A stretch of DNA of 64,000 nt from Aerococcus mictus (GCF_003286595.3 NZ_CP132985.1:682001-746000); one strand, 5' to 3'; shown: positions 1 to 8,245, counted from the stretch's first letter. The notes: a model not told the origin generated them from the sequence alone. Translations and numbers: made by a program.

Positions 1-511
1 CTTCAATAACCGCTTCGGCACTAAGGAAGAGAAGCTACTGGTTAAACCAGACATCTATACACCGAAGGCAGGTGGGCGGATTATGAGTTTACAAGATCCA
101 AGCAAGAAAATGAGTAAATCAGACGACAATAAAAAAGCTTTTATTTCCTTACTGGATGATCCGAAAACGATTGAAAAGAAAATTAAAAGTGCAGTAACGG
201 ACTCAAGCGGAGAAATTTCCTATGATCCAGAAAATAAACCAGGCGTTTCTAATCTATTAGATATTTTCTCAGCCTTTTCTGACCAAAGCATTAGTCAACT
301 AGAAAAAACCTATGCCAATTCGGGTTATGGCCAACTGAAAACGGACCTCAGCCAAGCGCTAATTGCCGTTTTAGAACCGATGCAAAAAGACTATCAACAT
401 CTCTTAGCAAGCAGTGAACTGGATGATGTCTTAGCAGCTGGTGCTAAACAAGCCAATGAAGTCGCTAACCAAACCCTAGCACGCATTGAAAAAGCGATTG
501 GTTTTAGATAA
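1..511 (+). CDS. trpS: Tryptophanyl-tRNA synthetase, C-terminal part
   Basis: This is the 3' part of a class I aminoacyl-tRNA synthetase that charges tRNA-Trp in the cytoplasm. The reading frame is open from base 2, so the start lies outside the window. The visible 169 residues begin with NNRFGTKEEKLLVKP and carry the class I signature KMSKS (in KKMSKSDDNKKA, near base 110), which holds the adenylate. After it comes the helical anticodon-binding end, finishing EKAIGFR. The fold order and the spacing from KMSKS to the stop fit bacterial TrpS (about 330-340 residues in total). An internal ATG at 83 is not the start, because coding continues upstream of it. Family assignment is firm; the missing N-terminal half is simply cut off. 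Confidence 0.93.
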   Translation, partial: FNNRFGTKEEKLLVKPDIYTPKAGGRIMSLQDPSKKMSKSDDNKKAFISLLDDPKTIEKKIKSAVTDSSGEISYDPENKPGVSNLLDIFSAFSDQSISQLEKTYANSGYGQLKTDLSQALIAVLEPMQKDYQHLLASSELDDVLAAGAKQANEVANQTLARIEKAIGFR

Positions 512-584
512 AAAGAATTGATCCTGCATTAATCAGCTAATTTTAACCCTGATTACGGATATATTCCTATGAGGGGGAATAATC

Positions 585-1631
585 ATGTATTATGCAAAAT
601 TAGCTAATGGTCAGTTGATTAGTTCTTATGAGGTCGATGACCGCATTCAAAGAAAAATATTGGCTCTTAACCAGCAGATCTTCTACTGCCCAAACTGCGG
701 GCAAGAATTAGTTTATCGTTGTCATTCAAGGAAGAAGCCACATTTTGCCCATCAAAATAATCAATTAAGTCTCAAATATTGGCGCCGGGAATCTCAGTGG
801 CACTTGAATAATAAGGAGCAGATCAGGCAAATCTTAGTAGCTAAGGGCTATCAGGCTCGTGTAGAAGTTGCTAGCTACACGCCTGACCATCGTTCAGATA
901 TCCTCTTTCAAGCAGGAGATGTGGTGGTAAGTATTGAACTTCAGGCTAGCCTACTGACCAAAGAAGCTGTCATCAGTCGCGAGCAAGATTATCACCGAGC
1001 AAAAGTGCAGGTCTTATGGCTACTCAATCCTAAAAAAAGGGACTTACGCTTGACGGCTAACAATTTAAATCGCTTAGCCCCGTTTTTTCAGTATTTGCCC
1101 TGCTTTGGCCCTTATTTGCCTTATTGGGTGGAGGAGACTCGCTTAGTTGAAATTCAAAGTTTTAACGATTATGGTCATCTCTTATGCCGTTATCACTTAA
1201 GTATTGACGATTATCTCTATTTGTTTTCTTACCCCAAGCAAGTTGGCTTACTTAATCAAGAGGGAGCTAGTGGACTAGGGATTAGTCAGTTGTTGAAAGT
1301 AAGGGAGACCCGGTCTTTAAGGCGCAAAATTCGTCAACGTCCGCTTAAGGCCGAGAAAAGGCTCTTAGAGCAGCTCTATTTTCGAAAATTGTCCTTAGAC
1401 GACTTACCGGATACGTGTTTTTTCTTTAGGGGAGAGTCTATCTATATCAAAGAAAAACTCTGGTTATTAGCTGCCTATGTTTTTCTACTTAAAGAAGAAA
1501 AGTTACTTGATTCAGAGATCTATACTTTTTTACTGAATTACCTTAATCCGCGTCCCTTTAGGCCCCAATTGAGCTTTGCTTATGAGAACTGGTTATGGCA
1601 AGTCAGTCAAGCCATGGTAAAATTGCTATAA
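585..1631 (+). CDS. coiA: CoiA-like competence nuclease
   Basis: 348 residues of the CoiA family, a competence-associated protein needed in streptococci for processing or recombination of incoming DNA. The N-terminus has a putative zinc site: YCPNCGQEL (Cys35, Cys38) followed by KKPHFAH (His53, His56). Next is a restriction-endonuclease-like core with HRSDI (Asp105) and IELQAS (Glu118-x-Gln120), the D...ExQ arrangement of the family. The C-terminal half is less conserved. The start ATG has a good GAGGGGG Shine-Dalgarno nine bases upstream. It stands alone between trpS and a strong terminator. No competence (ComX/ComS-type) promoter motif was recognised upstream. A complete coiA suggests, but does not prove, natural competence in this lineage. 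Confidence 0.85.
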   Translation: MYYAKLANGQLISSYEVDDRIQRKILALNQQIFYCPNCGQELVYRCHSRKKPHFAHQNNQLSLKYWRRESQWHLNNKEQIRQILVAKGYQARVEVASYTPDHRSDILFQAGDVVVSIELQASLLTKEAVISREQDYHRAKVQVLWLLNPKKRDLRLTANNLNRLAPFFQYLPCFGPYLPYWVEETRLVEIQSFNDYGHLLCRYHLSIDDYLYLFSYPKQVGLLNQEGASGLGISQLLKVRETRSLRRKIRQRPLKAEKRLLEQLYFRKLSLDDLPDTCFFFRGESIYIKEKLWLLAAYVFLLKEEKLLDSEIYTFLLNYLNPRPFRPQLSFAYENWLWQVSQAMVKLL

Positions 1632-1665
1632 AAAAAGCGATCCGTTTTTGCGGATCGCTTTTTTA
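1631..1665. terminator. Bidirectional terminator coiA / SpxH-like gene
   Basis: A perfect hairpin (AAGCGATCCG, loop TTTTTG, CGGATCGCTT) is flanked by an A-run and a T-run. It can end transcription from coiA on the plus strand and from the convergent minus-strand gene. Confidence 0.9.
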
Positions 1666-1689
1666 TGGGAAAAGGTCGCCAAATTGACT

Positions 1690-2427
1690 TCAATGGCGGA
1701 TTAATTTGAGACTGTCCTTATCCAAGGAGCGGTAGTGTGATTTTTTCTTTGACTGACTCTTGTTTTCTTTCTCTAAATGAGTAGACTCGCTAATTTTTTT
1801 TTCAGCTTGGGGTAACATTTGAGTGGTTAATTCTTCCAGATCTTGGGCCGTAAAGGCGTCTTCAATTCTCAGGCCGTATTGGTAGTTTAAGTTATCAAAG
1901 ATAACTAAAGAAGGGTAGTTCACAATTTCCATTTGATGGGCCAATTGTAAATCCTCTAGAACATCTTCACGGGTTTGCTTAGAATAGAGATCTTCCATCC
2001 ACATATCAAAGTCAAGGCCAATCTTTTTAGCATATTTCTCCATACGCTTTAAGCTGTAGGATTTCTTTTGACAGCCAAAAACTTCTTGCATGGTCATTAG
2101 GAAAGTGCGGCCTCGCTTCTTGCCTTGGCAGAGAGCAGCCTTATATCCCAAAGATACCTTATACATGCATTGGTAAAGTTCATTTCTCTCTTCTAAGCTT
2201 TGCTTGTTTTTGGCTAAAGTCTTGAAATAGTTCCAAAAGAAGTGGTGGTCCACACAGGAAACGAGGCGGAAGTAGATTTTTTTGTCACTGTTAGCAACAA
2301 ACCGCAATAACTCTTCTTCTAATTCTAGACAAAACGGGTCAATTGGATTAACAAATAAAAAGATTTCAAAGATATGATTATTATGATGTTTTTTTGCCAT
2401 GCTATGACAATTATAGTCCGATTTCAT
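1690..2427 (-). CDS. SpxH/YjbH-like DsbA-family protein
   Basis: 245 residues with a thioredoxin/DsbA-like fold, resembling SpxH (YjbH), the adaptor that delivers the redox regulator Spx to ClpXP. The N-terminus reads FEIFLFVNPIDPFCLELE, which aligns with the VDPLCPECW region of Bacillus YjbH. Here the first active-site Cys is replaced by Asp (D30-P-F-C33), so a dithiol mechanism is not possible at this site. A DsbA helical domain follows, then NYPSLVIFDN (cis-Pro region), and a short Lys/Ser-rich tail. I chose ATG 2427 because GGGGGAG lies about seven bases upstream; a TTG at 2442 would overlap that site. It is probably co-transcribed behind the CYTH gene, 39 bases away. Adaptor function is inferred from similarity and from the yjb-type neighbourhood. 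Confidence 0.7.
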   Translation of the reverse strand: MKSDYNCHSMAKKHHNNHIFEIFLFVNPIDPFCLELEEELLRFVANSDKKIYFRLVSCVDHHFFWNYFKTLAKNKQSLEERNELYQCMYKVSLGYKAALCQGKKRGRTFLMTMQEVFGCQKKSYSLKRMEKYAKKIGLDFDMWMEDLYSKQTREDVLEDLQLAHQMEIVNYPSLVIFDNLNYQYGLRIEDAFTAQDLEELTTQMLPQAEKKISESTHLEKENKSQSKKKSHYRSLDKDSLKLIRH

Positions 2428-2466
2428 TGTATTCTCCCCCAATTAATGATGATCAAACTGTATAAA

Positions 2467-3063
2467 TTATTCGAATGGATATAATGGCTTATCTAATTGC
2501 ATTCGGGCAATTTTTGGCTTGGAAGGTCGACGAGTAATATGATAGCTAGATAAAAATTCATTAAAATAACGCTTTGGATCGTCCTCTCCAGGCTCAACTT
2601 CTAATTCTAATTCATAATCATTGTAAGTGTAAAAAGAGCAAGCGTCTAATACAAGCTTTTGCTTTTTCCAATTTTTTTCCAAGCGAGTGGTTTTAAATTG
2701 ACCAATAGGTCGTAATTCACTAGCGTCTAAACCAATTTCATGGAATAAGGCGCTTAAGTTAGCTCCAGGCTGAAATTGACCTGTCTCCATCATGGCTTGC
2801 GCACTTGCTTGGCTGACCTTATCAGTGACTTCCAAGGATTTGGCGCTAGTCAGTGACTGCTTATAGGTGAGATGGGCATAGGTATCGCTTAGCCGAATCC
2901 TTAAGGCACTGTGGTTTGCTTTCAGGCGGAGAGATTCGGTATCAAAGTACATATTATGTTGGTGCTTGGCTTCATTTGAATGAAGATCAAATAAAGATAA
3001 GAGCTTTTGATATTCTTCTGGACTAAGAATATTTTTATATTCTGTTTCAATGTCCTTGTGCAT
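2467..3063 (-). CDS. CYTH domain protein (YjbK-like)
   Basis: 198 residues of the CYTH superfamily, whose members hydrolyse or bind triphosphates (thiamine triphosphatase, class IV adenylate cyclase, inorganic triphosphatase). The hallmark ExExK is at the N-terminus (E6-T-E8-Y-K10). Alternating basic/acidic strands of the tunnel follow: RLKANHSALRIRL, LTYKQSL, LELEVEPGE. This resembles B. subtilis YjbK, which lies near nadK there too. ATG 3063 is preferred over an upstream in-frame ATG because AGAGGAG sits just before it. A promoter lies immediately upstream at 3091-3119 on the minus strand. The substrate cannot be told from sequence; triphosphatase activity is the likely role. Confidence 0.82.
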   Translation of the reverse strand: MHKDIETEYKNILSPEEYQKLLSLFDLHSNEAKHQHNMYFDTESLRLKANHSALRIRLSDTYAHLTYKQSLTSAKSLEVTDKVSQASAQAMMETGQFQPGANLSALFHEIGLDASELRPIGQFKTTRLEKNWKKQKLVLDACSFYTYNDYELELEVEPGEDDPKRYFNEFLSSYHITRRPSKPKIARMQLDKPLYPFE

Positions 3064-3090
3064 AAATTCACTCTCCTCTTTTCTCCAAGT

Positions 3091-3119
3091 ATTATAACAA
3101 GCATTCAAGACCTTGCCAA
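3091..3119 (-). promoter_or_regulatory. Promoter of the CYTH-SpxH-like pair
   Basis: Reading the minus strand, TTGGCA and TATAAT are separated by 17 bases, close to the sigma-A consensus and just upstream of the CYTH gene. It points away from nadK, so this is a divergent intergenic region. Confidence 0.7.
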
Positions 3120-3291
3120 AAAACTTGCCTTTAAAGTCAGTAATCGCTGCCTAAAGCAAGAAAAATATGTTTTAATAGTAGGGTAAGGATTATAGTTAAG
3201 TTAATATAATTACTTAATAAAATAGGCCAAAAGAATTATTTTTTCAAGTTAAAATTTTATCATAATATGGATGTAAAAGGAGAATCAACCA

Positions 3292-4110
3292 ATGCGTATC
3301 GCAATAGTAAGTAACGACAATGAATCATCTAAGGATGTGCAAGCGAGGCTGCTTTCTGCGTGTAAACAGGCTGATTTCAGCATTGACCAAGACCATCCAG
3401 ATATTGTGGTATCCATTGGTGGGGACGGCACCTTATTGGAAGCCTTCCACCACTATGAAAAACAGCTCGACCATGTCCGCTTTGTCGGCGTTCATACTGG
3501 ACACTTAGGTTTTTATACTGACTGGACAGTTGATGAATTGGACCAGTTTATTGATTTTCTCCTCAATGATTCGGGTGAGAGCGTCTCTTACCCGCTCTTG
3601 GAAGTGGCTTTAGAAAAGGTGGATGGCGAAAAGAATCACCTGATTGCGCTTAATGAAGCAACCTTGCGCCGTTTTGAAGGGACGATGACTGGGGAAGTCT
3701 TTATAAAAGAAGAAAAATTTGAACTCTTTAAAGGAGACGGCTTATGTGTATCGACACCGACTGGGTCAACAGGCTTGAACAAGTCTCTAGGAGGCGCGGT
3801 GGTTCATCCCCGCTTGGATACCCTGCAAGTCACAGAGATTGCTTCTTTAAATAACCGGGTCTACCGCACCATCTCTAGTCCTATCCTGATTGCTGGCGAT
3901 GAGTGGATCCGGGTAAAATTGGATGATGAATTTTTAGCTGGTGTCTTTATGACCCTGGATCATTTATCTTTTTCCCTAAAAGGAGTGAAAAATATTGAGT
4001 TCCGAATTGCTAAATCACGGGTTCACTTTGCCAGGTACCGTCATATGCATTTCTGGGACCGAGTGGAAAATGCCTTTATTGGCCTAGGCGACCGCGATAA
4101 GAAAGGATAA
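3292..4110 (+). CDS. nadK: NAD kinase
   Basis: 272 residues of the NAD kinase family (PpnK/NadK), which phosphorylates NAD to NADP in the cytoplasm. The catalytic GGDGTLL loop is at residues 43-49, the NE pair is at 121-122, and the TPTGSTG substrate loop is at 155-161. Length is typical for Firmicutes. The start has an AAGGAG ribosome site eight to nine bases upstream. The gene heads a tight run with the pseudouridine synthase (10-base gap) and mgtE (1-base gap). In Bacillus and many Lactobacillales relQ lies directly upstream in the same operon; here the space upstream instead holds a divergent promoter region. Annotation is secure. Confidence 0.96.
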   Translation: MRIAIVSNDNESSKDVQARLLSACKQADFSIDQDHPDIVVSIGGDGTLLEAFHHYEKQLDHVRFVGVHTGHLGFYTDWTVDELDQFIDFLLNDSGESVSYPLLEVALEKVDGEKNHLIALNEATLRRFEGTMTGEVFIKEEKFELFKGDGLCVSTPTGSTGLNKSLGGAVVHPRLDTLQVTEIASLNNRVYRTISSPILIAGDEWIRVKLDDEFLAGVFMTLDHLSFSLKGVKNIEFRIAKSRVHFARYRHMHFWDRVENAFIGLGDRDKKG

Positions 4111-4120
4111 TTGACAGCTT

Positions 4121-5023
4121 ATGTTATTTTTCTCGTGGACTTGTGACCAGGAAGTATATGTGAAGACTTTTCTTAGGCAAAAAGGCGTTTCCCGCCGTCA
4201 ACTGGCTAAAATCAAATACCATGGAGGGACTATTTTAGTTAATAATAAGCGAGTTGGGAGTAAATACTTCCTTTCTTTGGGAGACCAAGTGACCATTATC
4301 TACCCAGCTGAGGGCAGCCAAGATCAAATTATGGCGGTGGATTTTCCTTTGGATATTCTTTATGAAGACCGCGATTATTTAATTGTTAATAAACCGGCCG
4401 GCTACACCTCCATTCCTTCACAATTTAAGGATGAATACTCCATGGCTAATTTTGTTAAAGGCTACTTTGTTAGAAAAAATTATGAAAACCGAGTCATCCA
4501 TGTTGTGACCCGTTTAGACCGTTTTACGAGTGGGGCAATGATCTTTGCTAAGCACAAGTACGCCCATTCACAAATCGATCAATTAATGCAGTCTGGCGGT
4601 ATCAATAAGCAGTATTTAGCCTTTACCCATTCTGCTATCGGGTCAGACCAGCATGGCCTGATTGAAGCGCCGATTGGTCGCAAGGAGGGGTCAATTATCG
4701 AACGCTGTGTCAGAACGGACGGTCAATACGCTAAGACAGAGTATTGGTTGGAGGATAGTCAGGCTGGATTGTACCGCTATCGGGTTCAACTTCATACCGG
4801 ACGTACCCATCAAATTAGAGTCCACTTTGCTTATCTAGGCGCCCCTCTTTGTGGGGACGATCTCTACGGTGGTAGTCAGGAAGCCGGGCTGGCTGGTCAG
4901 GCTTTACACTGTCAACGTCTGGCCTTCAAGCAGCCTTTAACCCAGGAAGATTTAGTGATTGAAGCACCTTTATCCCAAGACTTTAAAACTTGGTTAGCTA
5001 GTTATCAAAAGGGGGACTCCTAA
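4121..5023 (+). CDS. RluA-family 23S rRNA/tRNA pseudouridine synthase
   Basis: 300 residues. An N-terminal S4-like RNA-binding segment (FLRQKGVSRRQLAKIK, then ILVNNKRV) precedes an RluA-type catalytic domain that isomerises uridine to pseudouridine in structured RNA. The catalytic Asp is in VTRLDRFTSG (Asp133), with the family strands DYLIVNKPAG and LHTGRTHQIRVHF downstream. It is the counterpart of B. subtilis YjbO, which also follows nadK. The exact modified uridine cannot be inferred. No strong ribosome site sits directly before the ATG (GAAAGGA is about 12 bases away), so translation may be coupled to nadK. It ends one base before mgtE. Confidence 0.9.
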   Translation: MLFFSWTCDQEVYVKTFLRQKGVSRRQLAKIKYHGGTILVNNKRVGSKYFLSLGDQVTIIYPAEGSQDQIMAVDFPLDILYEDRDYLIVNKPAGYTSIPSQFKDEYSMANFVKGYFVRKNYENRVIHVVTRLDRFTSGAMIFAKHKYAHSQIDQLMQSGGINKQYLAFTHSAIGSDQHGLIEAPIGRKEGSIIERCVRTDGQYAKTEYWLEDSQAGLYRYRVQLHTGRTHQIRVHFAYLGAPLCGDDLYGGSQEAGLAGQALHCQRLAFKQPLTQEDLVIEAPLSQDFKTWLASYQKGDS

Positions 5024-5024
5024 A

Positions 5025-6434
5025 ATGAAGGATCAAGAACAAAAAAGACTTAGCAGTTCTAAGCCAGAACAAGAAGAGGAATTGACTCCTGAAGAAATTG
5101 TTGACCGCGTTAAAGAAGCCTTAGCTAAACATGATCAGTCGGCTTTGCGTTATGAATTTTTTAAGAACCATCCTTATGACCAAGCCAAAATTTATATCAA
5201 ACTAAGCGATGAAGAACGTCGTCTGCTTTACCAATATATCTCAGCTAAGGAATTAGCCGATGTTTATGACGTTTTGGATGAGGATGAGCAAGAAGATATT
5301 ATTGATTATTTAGAGGCCATGGATGACCAATATACAGCCAATATGCTGGGAGAAATGTACCGGGATAATGCAGCGGATATTCTGAAAAAGTTTTCTCCTA
5401 ATAAAATTGTCCATTATATGCGCCTAATTCCCATCGAACAAGCGGAAAAGATTAAGACCTTAATGGATTATGAGGATGAAACTGCTGGGGCGATTATGAC
5501 CACTGAATTTGTCCAGATTAAGGCCAATCAAACCATCAAGTCGGCCATGACTCTAGTGAGGGCCAAGGCTGAGAATGCTGAAACCATTTATTATCTCTAT
5601 GTTGTGGATGATGATTCCCGTTTAGTCGGGGTTCTCACCCTGAGAGATCTAATCACCTCTGATGCTAACCGGCTAGTTTCTGAAGCCATGTCGCCGCGAG
5701 TGGTGACGGTATCGGTTGACGATAACCAACAAGACGTGGCCAGAACCATTCAAGACTATGATTTCTTAGCTATCCCTGTTATTGAAGCGACCGGGGAGTT
5801 ACTAGGGATTATTACGGTTGATGATATCTTGGATGTTATGGATGAAGAAGCCGTAGCTGACTACTCGGGTTTGGCTGGGGTGTCGGTTGATGAACCTTAT
5901 CAAACGCCAGTCAAATCAGCTCAGTCACGGTTGCCCTGGTTAATTACTCTCTTGTTTTTGGGGATGGGAACTTCTACCTTGATTGGTCATTTTGAGGATA
6001 TGATTTCTGAAGTGGCCACTTTATCTTTATTTATTACCTTAATTACCGGGACTTCAGGTAATGCAGGGACCCAGTCCTTAGCGGTTGCGGTGAGAAAAAT
6101 TGCTAATCCAGATAATGAAGAGTCTACCTTCCTTCAATTGATCTTTCGCGAATTGTTTACGGGTTTAATATGTGGACTGATTACTGGGGGAACGATTTTC
6201 CTGATTATCACCCTCTGGCAAAAGAATATGGTCTTGGGTCTGGTCGTTGGGGTAGCTATGCTATGTGCGATTACCGTGGCTAATTTAGCAGGAAGCATCA
6301 TTCCCCTCCTTATGGACCGGCTTGGCTTTGACCCAGCAGTAGCTTCTGGCCCCTTTATTACGACCTTAAGTGACTTGACCAGTGTTTTAATCTATTTTTC
6401 AATTGCTTCACAGTTTCTGCTTTACTTATCCTAG
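5025..6434 (+). CDS. mgtE: Magnesium transporter MgtE
   Basis: 469 residues of the MgtE channel family for Mg2+ (and Co2+) uptake across the cytoplasmic membrane. Domains in order are: an acidic MgtE-N superhelical domain (about 20-140), two CBS domains (about 145-275, with AGAIMTTEFVQI and VSEAMSPRVVTV), a connecting helix, and five membrane helices from about 300 to the end. The conserved pore stretch is TGTSGNAGTQSLAVAVR. In the family, the N and CBS domains sense cytosolic Mg2+ and close the pore. The ribosome site AGGGGG lies about nine bases before the ATG. There is no M-box riboswitch upstream, so it is read from the nadK promoter. No clear terminator follows; transcription may run into the metA leader. 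Confidence 0.95.
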   Translation: MKDQEQKRLSSSKPEQEEELTPEEIVDRVKEALAKHDQSALRYEFFKNHPYDQAKIYIKLSDEERRLLYQYISAKELADVYDVLDEDEQEDIIDYLEAMDDQYTANMLGEMYRDNAADILKKFSPNKIVHYMRLIPIEQAEKIKTLMDYEDETAGAIMTTEFVQIKANQTIKSAMTLVRAKAENAETIYYLYVVDDDSRLVGVLTLRDLITSDANRLVSEAMSPRVVTVSVDDNQQDVARTIQDYDFLAIPVIEATGELLGIITVDDILDVMDEEAVADYSGLAGVSVDEPYQTPVKSAQSRLPWLITLLFLGMGTSTLIGHFEDMISEVATLSLFITLITGTSGNAGTQSLAVAVRKIANPDNEESTFLQLIFRELFTGLICGLITGGTIFLIITLWQKNMVLGLVVGVAMLCAITVANLAGSIIPLLMDRLGFDPAVASGPFITTLSDLTSVLIYFSIASQFLLYLS

Positions 6435-6441
6435 TCCTATC

Positions 6442-6470
6442 TTGACAAAGATAGTTACAACCGATAAAAT
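6442..6470 (+). promoter_or_regulatory. metA promoter
   Basis: TTGACA (6442-6447) and TAAAAT (6465-6470) are 17 bases apart. The -35 box sits inside an inverted repeat (CTATCTT / AAGATAG, 6437-6454), which could be an operator or a weak mgtE hairpin. Confidence 0.75.
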
Positions 6471-6519
6471 GAGATCAATAATATAAAAAAGTAAGCTTTG
6501 AATAGATAAGTAAGTCAGT

Positions 6520-6747
6520 TAATTATTTGAGCGAGCTCTGTTTGGTGAAAGAGAGTATGAGGCGCTGGCTGAAGATGGTCTATGAGCAACTAATTGTGAG
6601 CAATGGTGAACACTTAGCGCTTGGTAATCGATAACTTACCACTACATGATAGTGTAGATGAGAGGTAATCAATCGATTACGAAGTAGGGTGGTAACACGG
6701 TGAAGCGTCCTTATAGTATGAGTATTCATGCTGTAGGGACTTTTTTT
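6520..6747 (+). ncRNA. T-box riboswitch, methionine type
   Basis: This leader fills the 335-base gap before metA. The conserved T-box AGGGTGGTAACACGG is at 6686-6700. A 15-bp terminator stem with GU pairs follows (6707-6721 with 6726-6740), then seven T. The upstream part forms a Stem I-like region. In it, GAAGATGGTC places an ATG at 6575-6577 as the likely Met specifier codon, with a second ATG at 6582-6584. In this family, uncharged tRNA pairs with the specifier and the T-box to prevent termination. The downstream methionine gene fits Met starvation sensing. Specifier placement is my reading; the T-box and terminator are clear. Confidence 0.88.
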
Positions 6748-6769
6748 ATGGAATGGAGGAATGGGGATC

Positions 6770-7696
6770 ATGCCCATAAAAGTACAAGAAAATTTACCTG
6801 CTTTAAAGAAATTGGCTAGTGAGAATATCTTTGTCATGGATGAACGTCGCGCGGCCATGCAAGACTTTCGTTCGCTGGAAGTCATTATTGTCAATTTAAT
6901 GCCGACCAAAGAGGCCACTGAAGAGCAATTATTGCGGCTGTTAAGTAATTCAGCCCTACAGGTTAATGTCACCTTCATTCACATGCAGTCCCATAAGGCA
7001 AAAAATACATCAGCTAAACACCTGGATACTTTTTACCGGACCTTTGCTGATATTAAAGATCGTTACTTTGATGGCATGATTATCACCGGTGCGCCAGTAG
7101 AGCAATTGGATTTTGAAGAAGTTAATTATTGGGATGAATTAGTTGACATTATGGAGTGGAGCTCTAACCATGTCTTCTCTACCCTCCATATTTGTTGGGG
7201 AGCCCAGGCCGGTCTATACCATCACTTTGGCATCAAGAAATATTCCTTGGACCATAAGCTTTTTGGAGTTTATCCCCAATACATGGACCATCCGGAAATT
7301 TCCCTACTACGTGGCTTAGATGATGTCTTCTATATCCCTCATTCCCGCTATACTGAAGTCCGTCGCGAGGATATCGAGGCTAATCCCGATCTGGAAGTGC
7401 TTATTTCCTCACCAGAAACGGGAATAACCGCTGTCCATAGCAAGGACCAACGTTTTGTCTTTATCTTTGGCCATGTGGAATATGACGCTGATACGCTAGA
7501 CCGGGAATATAAGCGAGATATCAATGAAGGGATAGAAATCAAGGTGCCATTGAATTATTATCCCGAGGATAATCCCAATAAAAAACCTTTACTGAGATGG
7601 CGGTCAACCTCAAATATGTTATTTACTAATTGGTTAAACTATTATGTTTACCAAGAAACACCCTTTGTTATTGAACGCATTGATAAAGAAAAATAA
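6770..7696 (+). CDS. metA: Homoserine O-acetyltransferase (MetA family)
   Basis: 308 residues of the MetA family, which acylates homoserine in the first committed step of methionine synthesis. The catalytic Cys142 lies in HICWGAQAG, and His235 and Glu237 in FIFGHVEYD. Residue 111 is Glu (GAPVEQL). In characterised MetA enzymes Glu111 favours acetyl-CoA and Gly111 succinyl-CoA, so acetylation is predicted despite the common succinyltransferase label. ATG 6770 gives the family N-terminus MPIKVQENLP with GGAGG ten bases upstream; the ATG at 6761 is too close to that site. It is controlled by the Met T-box in front. It is convergent with a GNAT gene five bases away. Confidence 0.94.
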   Translation: MPIKVQENLPALKKLASENIFVMDERRAAMQDFRSLEVIIVNLMPTKEATEEQLLRLLSNSALQVNVTFIHMQSHKAKNTSAKHLDTFYRTFADIKDRYFDGMIITGAPVEQLDFEEVNYWDELVDIMEWSSNHVFSTLHICWGAQAGLYHHFGIKKYSLDHKLFGVYPQYMDHPEISLLRGLDDVFYIPHSRYTEVRREDIEANPDLEVLISSPETGITAVHSKDQRFVFIFGHVEYDADTLDREYKRDINEGIEIKVPLNYYPEDNPNKKPLLRWRSTSNMLFTNWLNYYVYQETPFVIERIDKEK

Positions 7697-7701
7697 TTTT
7701 T

Positions 7702-8139
7702 TTATCTTAAGGCATAAGCCATCTTACGGTGCTTAATCCCTGCTTCTAAAAAGACCTCGCTTTCAATTTTAAAACCGAGTTTTAAATAGAAGGGAACGGC
7801 TGTTTCTTGGGCATCAAGGACGCAGCTTGAGTAATGACGATTTTTAGCAAATTTTAGGCAGGCTTCCATTAAAGCTTGCCCGTAGCCTAAATGGCGGGCA
7901 TTTTTAGAGACTGCAAACCGTTGCATTTTTATTTCTTCCTGGTTCAAAGGATAGAGTCGACAAGTCGCAAGCGCCTGGTCATTTTGATAGAGGCAGAAGT
8001 GGAAGCAAAGCGATTCAAAGTTATCAATTTCAATTTTGGGGTCGACACCTTGCTCCTCAATAAAGACTTGCTTTCTAATGGTAAGAGCGTCATGGTATAG
8101 CTTAGAATTGAGCGCTTGACTCATATGAATAGTGGTCAT
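7702..8139 (-). CDS. GNAT family N-acetyltransferase
   Basis: 145 residues of the Gcn5-related acetyltransferase fold, closest in appearance to the ElaA/YjcF group of small GNATs. Visible elements are the N-terminal IRKQVFIEEQGVD, the strand-loop MQRFAVSKNARHLGYGQALM (acetyl-CoA pyrophosphate loop, R/Q-x-x-G-x-G/A variant), and VPFYLKLGFK near the end. The substrate is unknown and cannot be inferred from neighbours. The start ATG is preceded by AAGGAG nine bases away. It is a monocistronic minus-strand gene, convergent with metA; only a short T-run separates the two stops. Confidence 0.85.
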   Translation of the reverse strand: MTTIHMSQALNSKLYHDALTIRKQVFIEEQGVDPKIEIDNFESLCFHFCLYQNDQALATCRLYPLNQEEIKMQRFAVSKNARHLGYGQALMEACLKFAKNRHYSSCVLDAQETAVPFYLKLGFKIESEVFLEAGIKHRKMAYALR

Positions 8140-8216
8140 GGGGGTGGGCTCCTTTATTTGTAATGGTTTTATTATAGGTAAAATCGTTCAGTCTGAAAAG
8201 AATACTTATCTTTTTA

Positions 8217-8245
8217 TTGCTGTTCCATAAAAAGGAGCTTATAAT
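8217..8245 (+). promoter_or_regulatory. Candidate promoter of the V-ATPase operon
   Basis: TTGCTG and TATAAT lie 17 bases apart about 200 bases before ntpF. A second, weaker candidate is TTGACC at 8266 with TATCTT at 8290 (18-base spacer). Both lie upstream of the hairpin at 8364-8396. Confidence 0.5.

Noticed and set aside
4960..5025. M-box magnesium riboswitch before mgtE
   Set aside because: mgtE starts one base after the pseudouridine synthase stop; there is no room for a leader.
6580..6978. Minus-strand open frame of 132 codons over the metA leader and start
   Set aside because: It is antisense to the T-box and to metA and has no family features; a shadow of the leader and gene.
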